This document shows, piece after piece, positions 57,318 through 64,000 of a stretch of DNA of 64,000 nucleotides; the first letter of the stretch is position 1; each line of letters begins with the position of its first letter. The stretch comes from Streptacidiphilus sp. PB12-B1b (GTDB taxonomy: Bacteria > Actinomycetota > Actinomycetes > Streptomycetales > Streptomycetaceae). The notes beneath the pieces are model-generated. The model had not been told where the DNA came from and did not search any database. It was given only the letters and a program-made list of their open reading frames with translations. Location of the stretch: assembly GCF_014084125.1 (NCBI RefSeq), contig NZ_CP048405.1, forward strand, positions 1 to 64,000, read 5' to 3'. Made by a program: the position numbers and the translations under genes.

Positions 57318-59048
57318 CTACGCCGTGCGCTTCGCTCCGCCGCCGGTGACCAGCGACGCGCCCGCCGCGATCAGGCAGGCGGCCAGGGCGAACCAGAAGG
57401 CGACCGCGAGGCCGTCCTGGAACGGGCCGGTCACCAGGTGCGGGAAGAAGCTGCGGCCGGTCAGGTAGGACGCCTTGTCCGCGGGCAGCTGGTGCAGCAC
57501 CTGCGGTCCCAGCAGCTGCTTCATCGGGTTGTAGCCGAGGAAGCAGGCGAACAGCACGGCCAGCGGGGGCAGGTGCGAGATCTGCTGGGCTGCCGCGCTC
57601 GGCACGCCCTGCGCGGTCAGTCCGCCGTACATGGCGCTCGGCAGGTGGGCCGACAGGCCCAGCACGATCAGGCTGAAGAAGACGCCGATGGAGAGCACCA
57701 TGGCGGTGTTCTGGAAGGTCGCGGTCATCCCCGCGCCCACGCCGCGCTGCTGCGGCGGCAGCGAGTTCATGATCTGCACGCGGTTGGGGGAGGCGAACAG
57801 CCCGGCACCCACGCCGTTCAGCACCAGGATCAGCGCGAAGGCCCAGTAGGGGAAGTCCACCGGCAGGATCATCAGCAGGCCGAAGCTGAGCGCGTTCATC
57901 AGGGCTCCGGCGACGGTGAACACCCGGGAGCCGAAGCGGTCCGAGAGCATCCCGGAGAGCGGCGCGGCGACCAGCAGGCCCACGGTCAGCGGGATCATGT
58001 AGATGCCGGCCCACAGCGGCGTCTGCTCGAAGCTGTAGCCGTGCAGCGGCAGCCAGATGCCCTGCAGCCAGATGATCAGGATGAACTGGAGCCCGCCTCG
58101 GCCGAGCGCGGCCAGCAGGCTGGCCAGGTTGCCCGCGGTGAACGCCTTGATCTTGAACAGCGAGAGGTGGAACAGCGGTTCGGCGACCCGGGTCTCGATC
58201 CAGCAGAACAGCAGCAGGACGGCCACGCCGCCGATCATCGCGGTGAGCACCCACGGGTTGCCCCAGCCGGTGCTGCTCTTGCCGTAGGGCTGGATGCCGT
58301 AGGTAATGCCGACCAGGACCGAGATCAGGCCGACGGCGAAGGTGAGGTTGCCCCACCAGTCCATCCGGGCCGGACGGCGCTCGCTGGTGTCCTTGAGCTT
58401 GAGGTAGGCCCAGACCGTGCCGAAGAGGCTGACCGGGACGGACACCAGGAAGATCCAGCGCCAGCCGACCGGTCCCAGCACGCCGCCGAGCATCAGGCCG
58501 ATGAAGGAGCCGGAGATGCCCGCGATGACGTTGATGCCGAGCGCGGTGCCGCGCTGGTTGGCGGGGAAGGCGTCGGTGAGGATGGCGGTGGAGTTGGCGA
58601 AGATCAGCGCGCCGCCGATGCCCTGCACCACGCGCCAGCCGATCAGCCACAGGGCGGCCTGGGAGCCGTGGCCGAAGGTGAGCGACAGCATGATCGAGCA
58701 CACCGTGAACACGGCGAAGCCCATGTTGTACATCCGGACCCGGCCGAACATGTCGCCGAGCCTGCCGAAGGAGACCACCAGGACGGCGGTGACCACCATG
58801 AAGCCCATCATCATCCACAGCAGATAGCTGGTGTTCTGCGGATCGAGCGGGTTGAGCCGGATGCCGTCGAAGATGTTGGGCAGTGCGATCAGCACGATCG
58901 ACTGGTTGATCATCACCATCAGCATGCCGATGGTGGTGTTGGAGAGGGCGATCCACTTGTAGTGCGGTCCGTGCGGACTGTGGTGGGTCAGTGGATCAGA
59001 TGATGCGGGCGGTGCGGATATGGGTGGTTGTGCGGTGTCGCCAGCCAT
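57318..59048 (-). CDS. MFS transporter, DHA2 (14-TM) family
   Basis: A multidrug-type exporter of 576 residues from ATG 59048, with about 14 membrane helices after a 30-residue cytoplasmic N-terminus. Motif-like stretches: MINQSIVLIALPNIFDGI in helix 1, FGRLGDMFGRVRMYN (motif A), and GWRWIFLVSVPVSL. The penultimate extracytoplasmic loop is long (FLGYNPMKQLLG). It is unrelated in position to the first MFS gene. A nested dyad structure just upstream suggests specific regulation, but no regulator gene is adjacent. Confidence 0.9.
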   Translation of the reverse strand: MAGDTAQPPISAPPASSDPLTHHSPHGPHYKWIALSNTTIGMLMVMINQSIVLIALPNIFDGIRLNPLDPQNTSYLLWMMMGFMVVTAVLVVSFGRLGDMFGRVRMYNMGFAVFTVCSIMLSLTFGHGSQAALWLIGWRVVQGIGGALIFANSTAILTDAFPANQRGTALGINVIAGISGSFIGLMLGGVLGPVGWRWIFLVSVPVSLFGTVWAYLKLKDTSERRPARMDWWGNLTFAVGLISVLVGITYGIQPYGKSSTGWGNPWVLTAMIGGVAVLLLFCWIETRVAEPLFHLSLFKIKAFTAGNLASLLAALGRGGLQFILIIWLQGIWLPLHGYSFEQTPLWAGIYMIPLTVGLLVAAPLSGMLSDRFGSRVFTVAGALMNALSFGLLMILPVDFPYWAFALILVLNGVGAGLFASPNRVQIMNSLPPQQRGVGAGMTATFQNTAMVLSIGVFFSLIVLGLSAHLPSAMYGGLTAQGVPSAAAQQISHLPPLAVLFACFLGYNPMKQLLGPQVLHQLPADKASYLTGRSFFPHLVTGPFQDGLAVAFWFALAACLIAAGASLVTGGGAKRTA

Positions 59049-59055
59049 GGAGAAG

Positions 59056-59099
59056 CCTCACTTGAGTGGTTGCTACCTACAACGATCTCAGGAGTGAGG
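59056..59099. promoter_or_regulatory. nested dyads upstream of the second MFS gene
   Basis: CCTCACTTGAG (59056-59066) is inverted as CTCAGGAGTGAGG (59087-59099). Within it GTTG (59069-59072) faces CAAC (59080-59083). The palindrome CACTTGAGTG is at 59059-59068. The block spans 8-51 bp before the start codon. Confidence 0.5.
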
Positions 59100-59136
59100 G
59101 GGATTGTCACCCAGTCGCCGCAGTCACCTGGTCCGA

Positions 59137-59187
59137 CCTCCGCAGCCGCCTGCCGCAACCACCTGCCGCAGTCGCCTGCCGCAGTCG
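59137..59187. repeat. 13-bp tandem repeat
   Basis: Three full units of CCTGCCGCAGTCG-type sequence (59149-59187) are preceded by a degenerate 12-bp unit. It lies between the MFS promoter and the end of the old yellow enzyme gene. Confidence 0.75.
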
Positions 59188-59244
59188 CCCGGCCGGGCGC
59201 GGCACCGGACGGGGTGCCGCGCCCGGCCGGTGCCGGTTGCCGGG

Positions 59245-60339
59245 TCAGGCCCGGGCGTACTGCGGGGCCGGGGGTACGGTCGCGCCCAGCTCGCGGGCGG
59301 CGTGGCGCGGCCAGTACGGGTCGCGCAGCAGCTGGCGGCCGAGGAGCACGGCGTCGGCGTGGCCGTCGGCCAGGATGGACTGGGCCTGGTTCGGCTCGGT
59401 GATCAGGCCGACGGCCGCGGTGGGCAGGCCGGTCTGCTCGCGTACGGCGGCGGCGAAGCGGACCTGGTAGCCGGGGGCGACCGGGATGGCGGCGTCCGGG
59501 ACGTTGCCGCCGGTGGAGACGTCGAGCAGGTCGACCCCGTGGGTCTGCAGCTCCTTGGCGAGGCGGACGGTGTCCTCGCCGGTCCAGCCCTGCCGGGCGT
59601 CGTCGGCGTCCCCGGCGAGCCAGTCGGTGGCGGAGGTGCGGAAGAACAGCGGCAGTTCCTCGGGCCAGACGGCGCGGACGGCGTCCACCACCTCCAGCGC
59701 GAAGCGCATCCGGTTCTCCAGCGAGCCGCCGTAGCCGTCGGTGCGGGTGTTGGAGTAGGGGGAGAGGAACTCGTGGACCAGGTAGCCGTGCGCGCCGTGG
59801 ATCTCGGCGACCTTGAATCCGGCTGCCAGGGCCCGACGGGCGGCGTCGGCGAACTGCTGGACGATGCCCGCGATCTCCTCGGTGGTCAGCTCGGCGGGCA
59901 GCAGGTAGCCCTCGTTGAAGGGCAGCGCGCTGGGGGCGACCGGCGTCCAGCCCTTGCCGTCGGGCGGCAGGGCCGCGCCGCCGGACCAGGGGCTGTCGGT
60001 GGACGCCTTGCGTCCGGCGTGGGCCAGCTGGATGCCCGGCACGGCGCCCTGGGCGGTGAGGAAGGCGGTGGTCCGGCGGAAGGCGTCGGCCTGGTGGTCG
60101 TTCCAGATGCCCAGGTCGTAGGGGCTGATCCGGCCCTCGGGGCTGATGGCGGTGGCCTCGGTGAGGATCAGCCCGGCGCCGCCGGTGGCGCGGGAGGCCA
60201 GGTGCTGGAAGTGCCAGTCATTGGGGGCGCCGGTGTCGGGCCCCTCGGAGGCAGCCGAGTACTGGCACATGGGCGCCATCCAGACGCGGTTGGGGATGGT
60301 CAGTCCACGCAGGGTGAGCGGCTCGAACAGGATGCTCAT
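59245..60339 (-). CDS. old yellow enzyme family NADH:flavin oxidoreductase (YqjM-like)
   Basis: An FMN-dependent ene-reductase (TIM barrel) that reduces activated C=C bonds and may act in detoxification. The start is ATG 60339 (MSILFEPLTLRG), giving 364 residues; the longer open frame is not supported. C25 in APMCQYSA matches the redox-tuning cysteine of YqjM-type enzymes. Further patches are QLAHAGRKAS, EIHGAHGYLVHEFLSPYSNTRTDGYGGSLENR and VLLGRQLLRDPYWP. It is divergent from the merR gene. Confidence 0.93.
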   Translation of the reverse strand: MSILFEPLTLRGLTIPNRVWMAPMCQYSAASEGPDTGAPNDWHFQHLASRATGGAGLILTEATAISPEGRISPYDLGIWNDHQADAFRRTTAFLTAQGAVPGIQLAHAGRKASTDSPWSGGAALPPDGKGWTPVAPSALPFNEGYLLPAELTTEEIAGIVQQFADAARRALAAGFKVAEIHGAHGYLVHEFLSPYSNTRTDGYGGSLENRMRFALEVVDAVRAVWPEELPLFFRTSATDWLAGDADDARQGWTGEDTVRLAKELQTHGVDLLDVSTGGNVPDAAIPVAPGYQVRFAAAVREQTGLPTAAVGLITEPNQAQSILADGHADAVLLGRQLLRDPYWPRHAARELGATVPPAPQYARA

Positions 60340-60460
60340 GGAGTCCTCGTCAGGGGAGAGGGGCTGCTTCCGCAGCCCATAGTAGGCAGCGTAAGCAATA
60401 GTTGCAAATGCATGTGTATTGGCGGGGGCAGGAGGGAAATGCGGTCGGGGGAGACTGGCG

Positions 60461-60486
60461 TTGACGTCGGCGTCAAGGTCTAGCGT
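60461..60486 (+). promoter_or_regulatory. MerR-type operator/promoter of the merR-trx unit
   Basis: The perfect dyad TTGACG-TCGG-CGTCAA (60461-60476) is followed by TAGCGT (60481-60486), a plausible -10. MerR proteins bind such dyads in promoters. The spacing to the -10 is not the classical 19-20 bp, so the exact promoter is uncertain. Confidence 0.5.
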
Positions 60487-60527
60487 CGGCACCGCACAGC
60501 GGCGAACCGGAACGGCGGGAGAGCGGG

Positions 60528-60947
60528 ATGCGCATCGGCGAACTCGCGGAGCGCGCGGGCACCACCACGCGCACGCTGCGGTACTACGAATCGCGCGGAC
60601 TGCTCCCGGCCCGCCGGGCGGGCAACGGCTACCGCGCCTACGGCGAGGAGGATCTGCGGCTGCTGCGGCAGATCCGGCTGCTCCAGGACTTCGGCTTCGA
60701 CCTGGAGGAGACCCGCCCCTTCGTCGAGTGCCTGCGGGCCGGGCACCCCACCGGGGACTCCTGCCCGGCCTCGCTGGAGGTCTACCGGCGCAAGCTGGCC
60801 GAGCTGGACGCGTGCATCGACCGGCTGCAGGCCGTGCGGGCGCAGGTCGGCGCGCAGCTGGCGCGGGCCCGGCTGGAGGCGCAGGCCGGGCAGCCGGAGC
60901 CGCCGGTGTGCGAGCTGACCTCGGGCACCGTGCCCGAGGACCGATGA
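60528..60947 (+). CDS. MerR family transcriptional regulator
   Basis: A 139-residue MerR protein with N-terminal HTH MRIGELAERAGTTTRTLRYYESRGLLPARR and the coiled-coil dimer helix about 80-120. One conserved-looking cysteine lies in FVECLRAG and another in DSCPAS, but there is no clear SoxR cluster or metal-binding CxxxC loop. It lies 22 bp upstream of a thioredoxin gene, suggesting redox or thiol-related control of that pair. Confidence 0.9.
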   Translation: MRIGELAERAGTTTRTLRYYESRGLLPARRAGNGYRAYGEEDLRLLRQIRLLQDFGFDLEETRPFVECLRAGHPTGDSCPASLEVYRRKLAELDACIDRLQAVRAQVGAQLARARLEAQAGQPEPPVCELTSGTVPEDR

Positions 60948-60969
60948 CGACGACAGGACGGTGGGGAAC

Positions 60970-61302
60970 ATGGCGCAGATCGAGGGCGTGCTCGCGGTGA
61001 CGGACGCGAGCTTCGCGGACGAGGTGCTGGCCGCGCAGGGGCCGGTGCTGGTGGAGTTCACGGCCGACTGGTGCGCACCGTGCCGGATGATCGCACCGGT
61101 GCTGGCCGAGGTCGCCCAGGAGCAGGCAGGTCGGCTGAAAGTGGTCACGCTGGATGTGGACGCCAACCCCGTCGTCCAGGCGGCGTACGGGGTGCTGTCG
61201 ATGCCGACGCTGATGGTGTTCCGGGCCGGCGAGCCGGTGAAGTCGCTGGTCGGGGCCCGTCCCAAGCGCCGGCTGGTGCAGGAGTTGACCGACGTGGTGT
61301 GA
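60970..61302 (+). CDS. thioredoxin
   Basis: A 110-residue thioredoxin with the active site W-C35-A-P-C38 (ADWCAPCRM) and the cis-proline region SMPTLMVFRAG. Ala replaces the usual Gly between the cysteines. ATG 60970 is preferred to the GTG at 60961, which crowds the ribosome binding site. It is co-transcribed with merR. The spacer to 61474 has no further gene. Confidence 0.93.
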   Translation: MAQIEGVLAVTDASFADEVLAAQGPVLVEFTADWCAPCRMIAPVLAEVAQEQAGRLKVVTLDVDANPVVQAAYGVLSMPTLMVFRAGEPVKSLVGARPKRRLVQELTDVV

Positions 61303-61474
61303 GGGCCGCTGGTGCCGGAGGTACCGGGGTGGTGTGCGGGGTGCGCACGGTAGCGCGTCGGTCTGGCGCGCGCCCCACTCTTCCTCTTATTAGTCCGATC
61401 GGGAGCTCCGTCGTGACACGCTGCTGGGCGGTAGGAGCACTGTGTGCTGATACGACGGGAGACGACGCCGAAAC

Positions 61475-63243
61475 GTGTCTATCGGAAGCGCTCTCAATCG
61501 ACATGGCCGATCACGTGGTCGGCAGGAGACGGCCGCGCCGCCGGAGCCCCCGCCGGGGCTGACGGCGGAGGCGTCCGAGGCCGGGTCGCAGCCGGACGCG
61601 GCCCCCGGGCCGCTGCCGGGGCCGCCGCCCGGTGCCGGTGCCGGTGCCGCTGCGGGTTCCGCCACCGGCACCGACGACCCGGCCCGGGGCCGGGCCCCGC
61701 AGGCCCCGGCGCAGGCTCCGCCGTACGCCCCGCCCCCGGCACCGGCCCCGCCGACGGCTCCGCCGTACGCCCCGCCGCCCGCGCCGCAGGCCGCACCGGG
61801 GATCGTGGTGCCGCCGCTCCCGGACCATCTGCCGGTGCCCGTCCGCCAGGTCTACACCCCGATGATCACCAACGCGCCGGGGCTGAACTGGGTCGGCCCC
61901 GGCGACGCCTGGACCAGGGCCTGGGCGCAGCCGCAGTCCGCCGCGCCCCCGCAGCAGCCTCCGGCCGCCGCGCCCGGCGCGCCCGCCGCGCCCGGCGCGC
62001 CCGGTGCCGTCCCGTCGGCCGGGGCACCGCCGCATCCGCAGCTGTTCCCGCCGCTGCCGCCGCTGCTGAGCCCGGAGACGGCGGTCGCGGTCCTGCCGCT
62101 GGCGGCCTCGGCCAGGAGCACCGAGCCGGACATCGTGCTGGTGCAGCGGCTGCTGGCGGCGGTGGAGCCGGTCGCCGACCGGGCCGTGGCGCACTTCTAC
62201 GCGGTGCTCTTCGTCCGCAGTCCCGAGCTGCGGGCGCTGTTCCCGGCCGCCATGGACCTCCAGCGGGACCGGCTGTTCCGGGCGCTGCTGGCGGCGGCCC
62301 GGGCCGCCGAGGACCCGGTCGCGCTGAAGGCCCTGATCGAGCCGCTGGCCCGGGGCCACCGCAAGTACGGCGTGCGCAGCGAGCACTACGCCCCGGTCGG
62401 GGCGGCGCTGCTGGCCGCCCTGGCGCACTTCGGCGGCAGCGCCTGGAACCGGCATGCCGAGGCCGCGATGGGCAGGGTCTACGGCGCGGTCTCGCAGCTG
62501 ATGATCGACGCGGCGGAGCAGGACGCCGTGGCCTCGCCGCCCTGGTGGCAGGCGGAGGTGGTCGAGGTGCAGTCGCTGACCGGGGACATCTCGCAGGTCA
62601 CCGTGCGCACCGACCAGCCCTACCCGTTCCGGGCCGGCCAGTACGCCACGCTGGAGGTGCCCCTGTGGCCGCGCGTCTGGCGGCCCTACTCGATGGCCAA
62701 CGCGCCGCGCCCGGACGGGCTGCTGACCTTCCAGGTGAAGGCCGTGCCCGCAGGCTGGGTCAGCAACGCCCTGGTCCGCCGGACCGCCCCGGGGACGTGC
62801 TGCGCCTCGGTCCGGCCGCCGGGACGATGGCGCTGCGGTCCGGCAGCCGGGCTCCGCTGCTGATGGTCGGCGGCGGCACCGGGATCTCGCCGATCCTGTC
62901 GCTGGTGCAGGAGATGGCGACGCTGCCGAAGGCGCAGTGCCGCTCGGTGGAGGTCTTCTACGGCGCCCGGAACGAGGCCGAGCTGTACGCCCGGGGGGCT
63001 CTGGTCGAGCTGGCGAAACGTCACTCCTGGCTGACCGTGCGCACCGCCGTGTTGGAGGGGCCGACCGAGGGGCTGCGCGGCGCGCTGCCCGACGTCGTCG
63101 CCGCTCAGGGGCCGTGGGACGAGTACGAGGCGTACATCAGCGGGCCGCCCGCAATGGTGCGGCGCGGCGTCCGGGCGCTGTACGCGGTCGGCGTCGCCAA
63201 GGACCGCATCCAGCACGACCTGGGGGACGAGGCGCTGGGCTGA
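61475..63243 (+). pseudogene. flavohaemoglobin (globin-FAD-NAD), frameshifted, with long N-terminal extension
   Basis: Flavohaemoglobins oxidise NO to nitrate. From GTG 61475 (uncertain start) about 200 Pro/Ala/Gly-rich residues precede the globin domain (about 205-360), with the B10-type tyrosine in HFYAVLF and the proximal His in GHRKYGVRSEHY. The FAD domain follows (FRAGQYATLEVP, WRPYSMAN). At the GGGG run 62791-62794 the frame breaks; five G would continue APGDVLRLGPAAG into the NAD domain (LMVGGGTGISPI) and a stop at 63243. As written the protein ends at 62863. A sequence error is likely. Confidence 0.85.
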
Positions 63244-63283
63244 GGGGACGCGGCGCGGGAGCGCGGGTCCGGCCGGGCCGGGG

Positions 63284-63799
63284 TCAGCCGCCGAGGTCGT
63301 CCGCCAGCAGGGCCCGGATGCCCTCGATGTTGTTGGCCAGGTAGGCCCGCAGGGAGGGTGGCACCACGTTGACCGAGGTCACCCCTTCGCGGGTGAACGG
63401 CAGCCGGACCACCTCGTACTCGCCGTTCGGCTCGTCCACCTCGGGGCCGTGGCGCTGGGAGAGGTCCATCGACTCCAGGCGGCACACGAAGAAGTGCTGC
63501 ACCTTGACGCCGTGCGGATGCGCCGGGTCGCCGTTGTCGTGGTGGGTGTAGGAGACGGTGTCGACGAAGGCGGGGACCGGGTTGGTCGCCTTGCCGCCGA
63601 GCTCCTCGGAGAGCTCCCGGTGCAGGCCGTCCAGGACGGTCGGGTCGGTCGGTTCGACGCCGCCGCCGGGGGTGATCCAGTACGGGTGCCGCCCGGGCTT
63701 GGTCCGCTTGATCAGGATGATCGAGGTGCCGTCCGGCGTGGGGTCCAGCAGGATGGCACGGGCAGTGCGCTTGACCACAGGGCGGTCACCAGGACCCAT
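63284..63799 (-). CDS. Nudix hydrolase
   Basis: A 171-residue Nudix enzyme that hydrolyses a nucleoside diphosphate linked to another group. The Nudix box is present: GGGVEPTDPTVLDGLHRELSEELGG (shown here in key residues: GG, then REL.EELG). The start is ATG 63799 with GGAGG six to ten bases upstream; the longer frame to 63841 is not supported. It is convergent with the flavohaemoglobin gene. Confidence 0.9.
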   Translation of the reverse strand: MGPGDRPVVKRTARAILLDPTPDGTSIILIKRTKPGRHPYWITPGGGVEPTDPTVLDGLHRELSEELGGKATNPVPAFVDTVSYTHHDNGDPAHPHGVKVQHFFVCRLESMDLSQRHGPEVDEPNGEYEVVRLPFTREGVTSVNVVPPSLRAYLANNIEGIRALLADDLGG

Positions 63800-63888
63800 G
63801 GGCTTCCTCCGTGCGTGATGCTTGCAGGGAGTGTGCCGCATGGGGCCCCCGGTGAAACTCGTACGCCCGAGCGACCGGAGCCTGGTGC

Positions 63889-64000
63889 TCAGTCCTTGTC
63901 GGGGAAGAGCATGTGCAGGGCCCAGGCCACCACGCTGATGATCAGCGAGCCGAGCAGGGCCGCCACGAAGCCGTCCACGTGGAAGTTCAGGTGGAGCTTG
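63889..64000 (-). CDS. holin-like membrane protein, C-terminal fragment (cut by the window edge)
   Basis: The minus strand reads from the window edge KLHLNFHVDGFVAALLGS, then a hydrophobic helix (LIISVVAWALHMLF) and PDKD before the stop at 63889-63891. This end matches the phage-holin-family/DUF360-like small membrane proteins common in Streptomyces. Only 36 residues are visible, so the assignment is tentative. Confidence 0.6.
   Translation of the reverse strand, partial: KLHLNFHVDGFVAALLGSLIISVVAWALHMLFPDKD

Noticed and set aside
56300-57320. Prophage or genomic island around the BRO gene
   Set aside because: No integrase, structural phage gene, tRNA target or flanking direct repeat was seen; only one phage-type gene.

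Overview
The window is a 64 kb, very GC-rich (roughly 70% or more) stretch of actinomycete chromosome around the origin of replication. The order dnaA - oriC - dnaN - gnd - recF - dciA - gyrB - gyrA, followed by tRNA-Ile, tRNA-Ala, a cyclophilin, a rhomboid protease, crgA, pabA/trpG, two class E sortases and the pknB/pbpA/ftsW/PP2C/fhaB/fhaA cluster, is that of the family Streptomycetaceae (Streptomyces, Kitasatospora, Streptacidiphilus). Protein features (long DnaA domain II, DLW-39 protein, DUF5324, CrgA, SrtE pair) agree. The genus cannot be fixed from the sequence alone.

Layout. (1) 1-13.1 kb, replication core: dnaA (its N-terminus probably lies upstream of the window), a 0.96 kb oriC with many DnaA boxes, the beta clamp, a short 6-phosphogluconate dehydrogenase, recF, a DciA-type helicase loader, DNA gyrase and a DUF3566 membrane protein. 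(2) 13.1-17.4 kb: two tRNAs, DLW-39, DUF5324, cyclophilin, a frameshifted rhomboid protease and crgA. Four perfect DnaA boxes lie between rhomboid and crgA, well outside oriC. (3) 17.4-29.1 kb, growth and envelope control: a small membrane protein, the pabA/trpG glutaminase and two class E sortases on the plus strand; then, on the minus strand, fhaA-fhaB-PP2C-ftsW-pbpA-pknB, the actinobacterial Ser/Thr phosphorylation and peptidoglycan synthesis cluster. (4) 29.6-40.2 kb, accessory: tRNA-Leu, a VOC protein, a 4-OT tautomerase, MarR plus an MMPL exporter, a PAS/GAF/PP2C/HATPase regulator, a coiled-coil J-domain protein, a rhodanese, an acyl-CoA ligase and a GNAT. (5) 40.2-49.0 kb, catabolism: branched-chain 2-oxoacid dehydrogenase bkdABC with divergent bkdR, a TetR regulator, an MFS exporter with MarR, and paaN. 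(6) 49.3-56.3 kb: an APC permease, a Tat-exported lipoprotein-dependent polyamine-type ABC importer (potDABC) and a TrmH/SpoU methyltransferase. (7) 56.3-64 kb: an orphan phage-type BRO protein, a second MFS exporter, an old yellow enzyme, MerR, thioredoxin, a frameshifted flavohaemoglobin, a Nudix hydrolase and the end of a holin-like membrane protein.

The most notable observations are: the extra-origin DnaA-box cluster beside crgA; three genes (rhomboid, pknB, flavohaemoglobin) each broken by what looks like one missing G in a G-run, which more likely reflects sequence error than three mutations; a shared ACCGA-N4-TCGGT dyad upstream of both bkdA and paaN, with a TetR gene between them; a partial duplication of the dnaN 3' end; and a short AT-shifted codon patch inside gyrA. 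I saw no CRISPR array, insertion sequence, integrase or biosynthetic gene cluster, and no wholly new multi-gene system that I could support. The unexplained signals are mainly regulatory.
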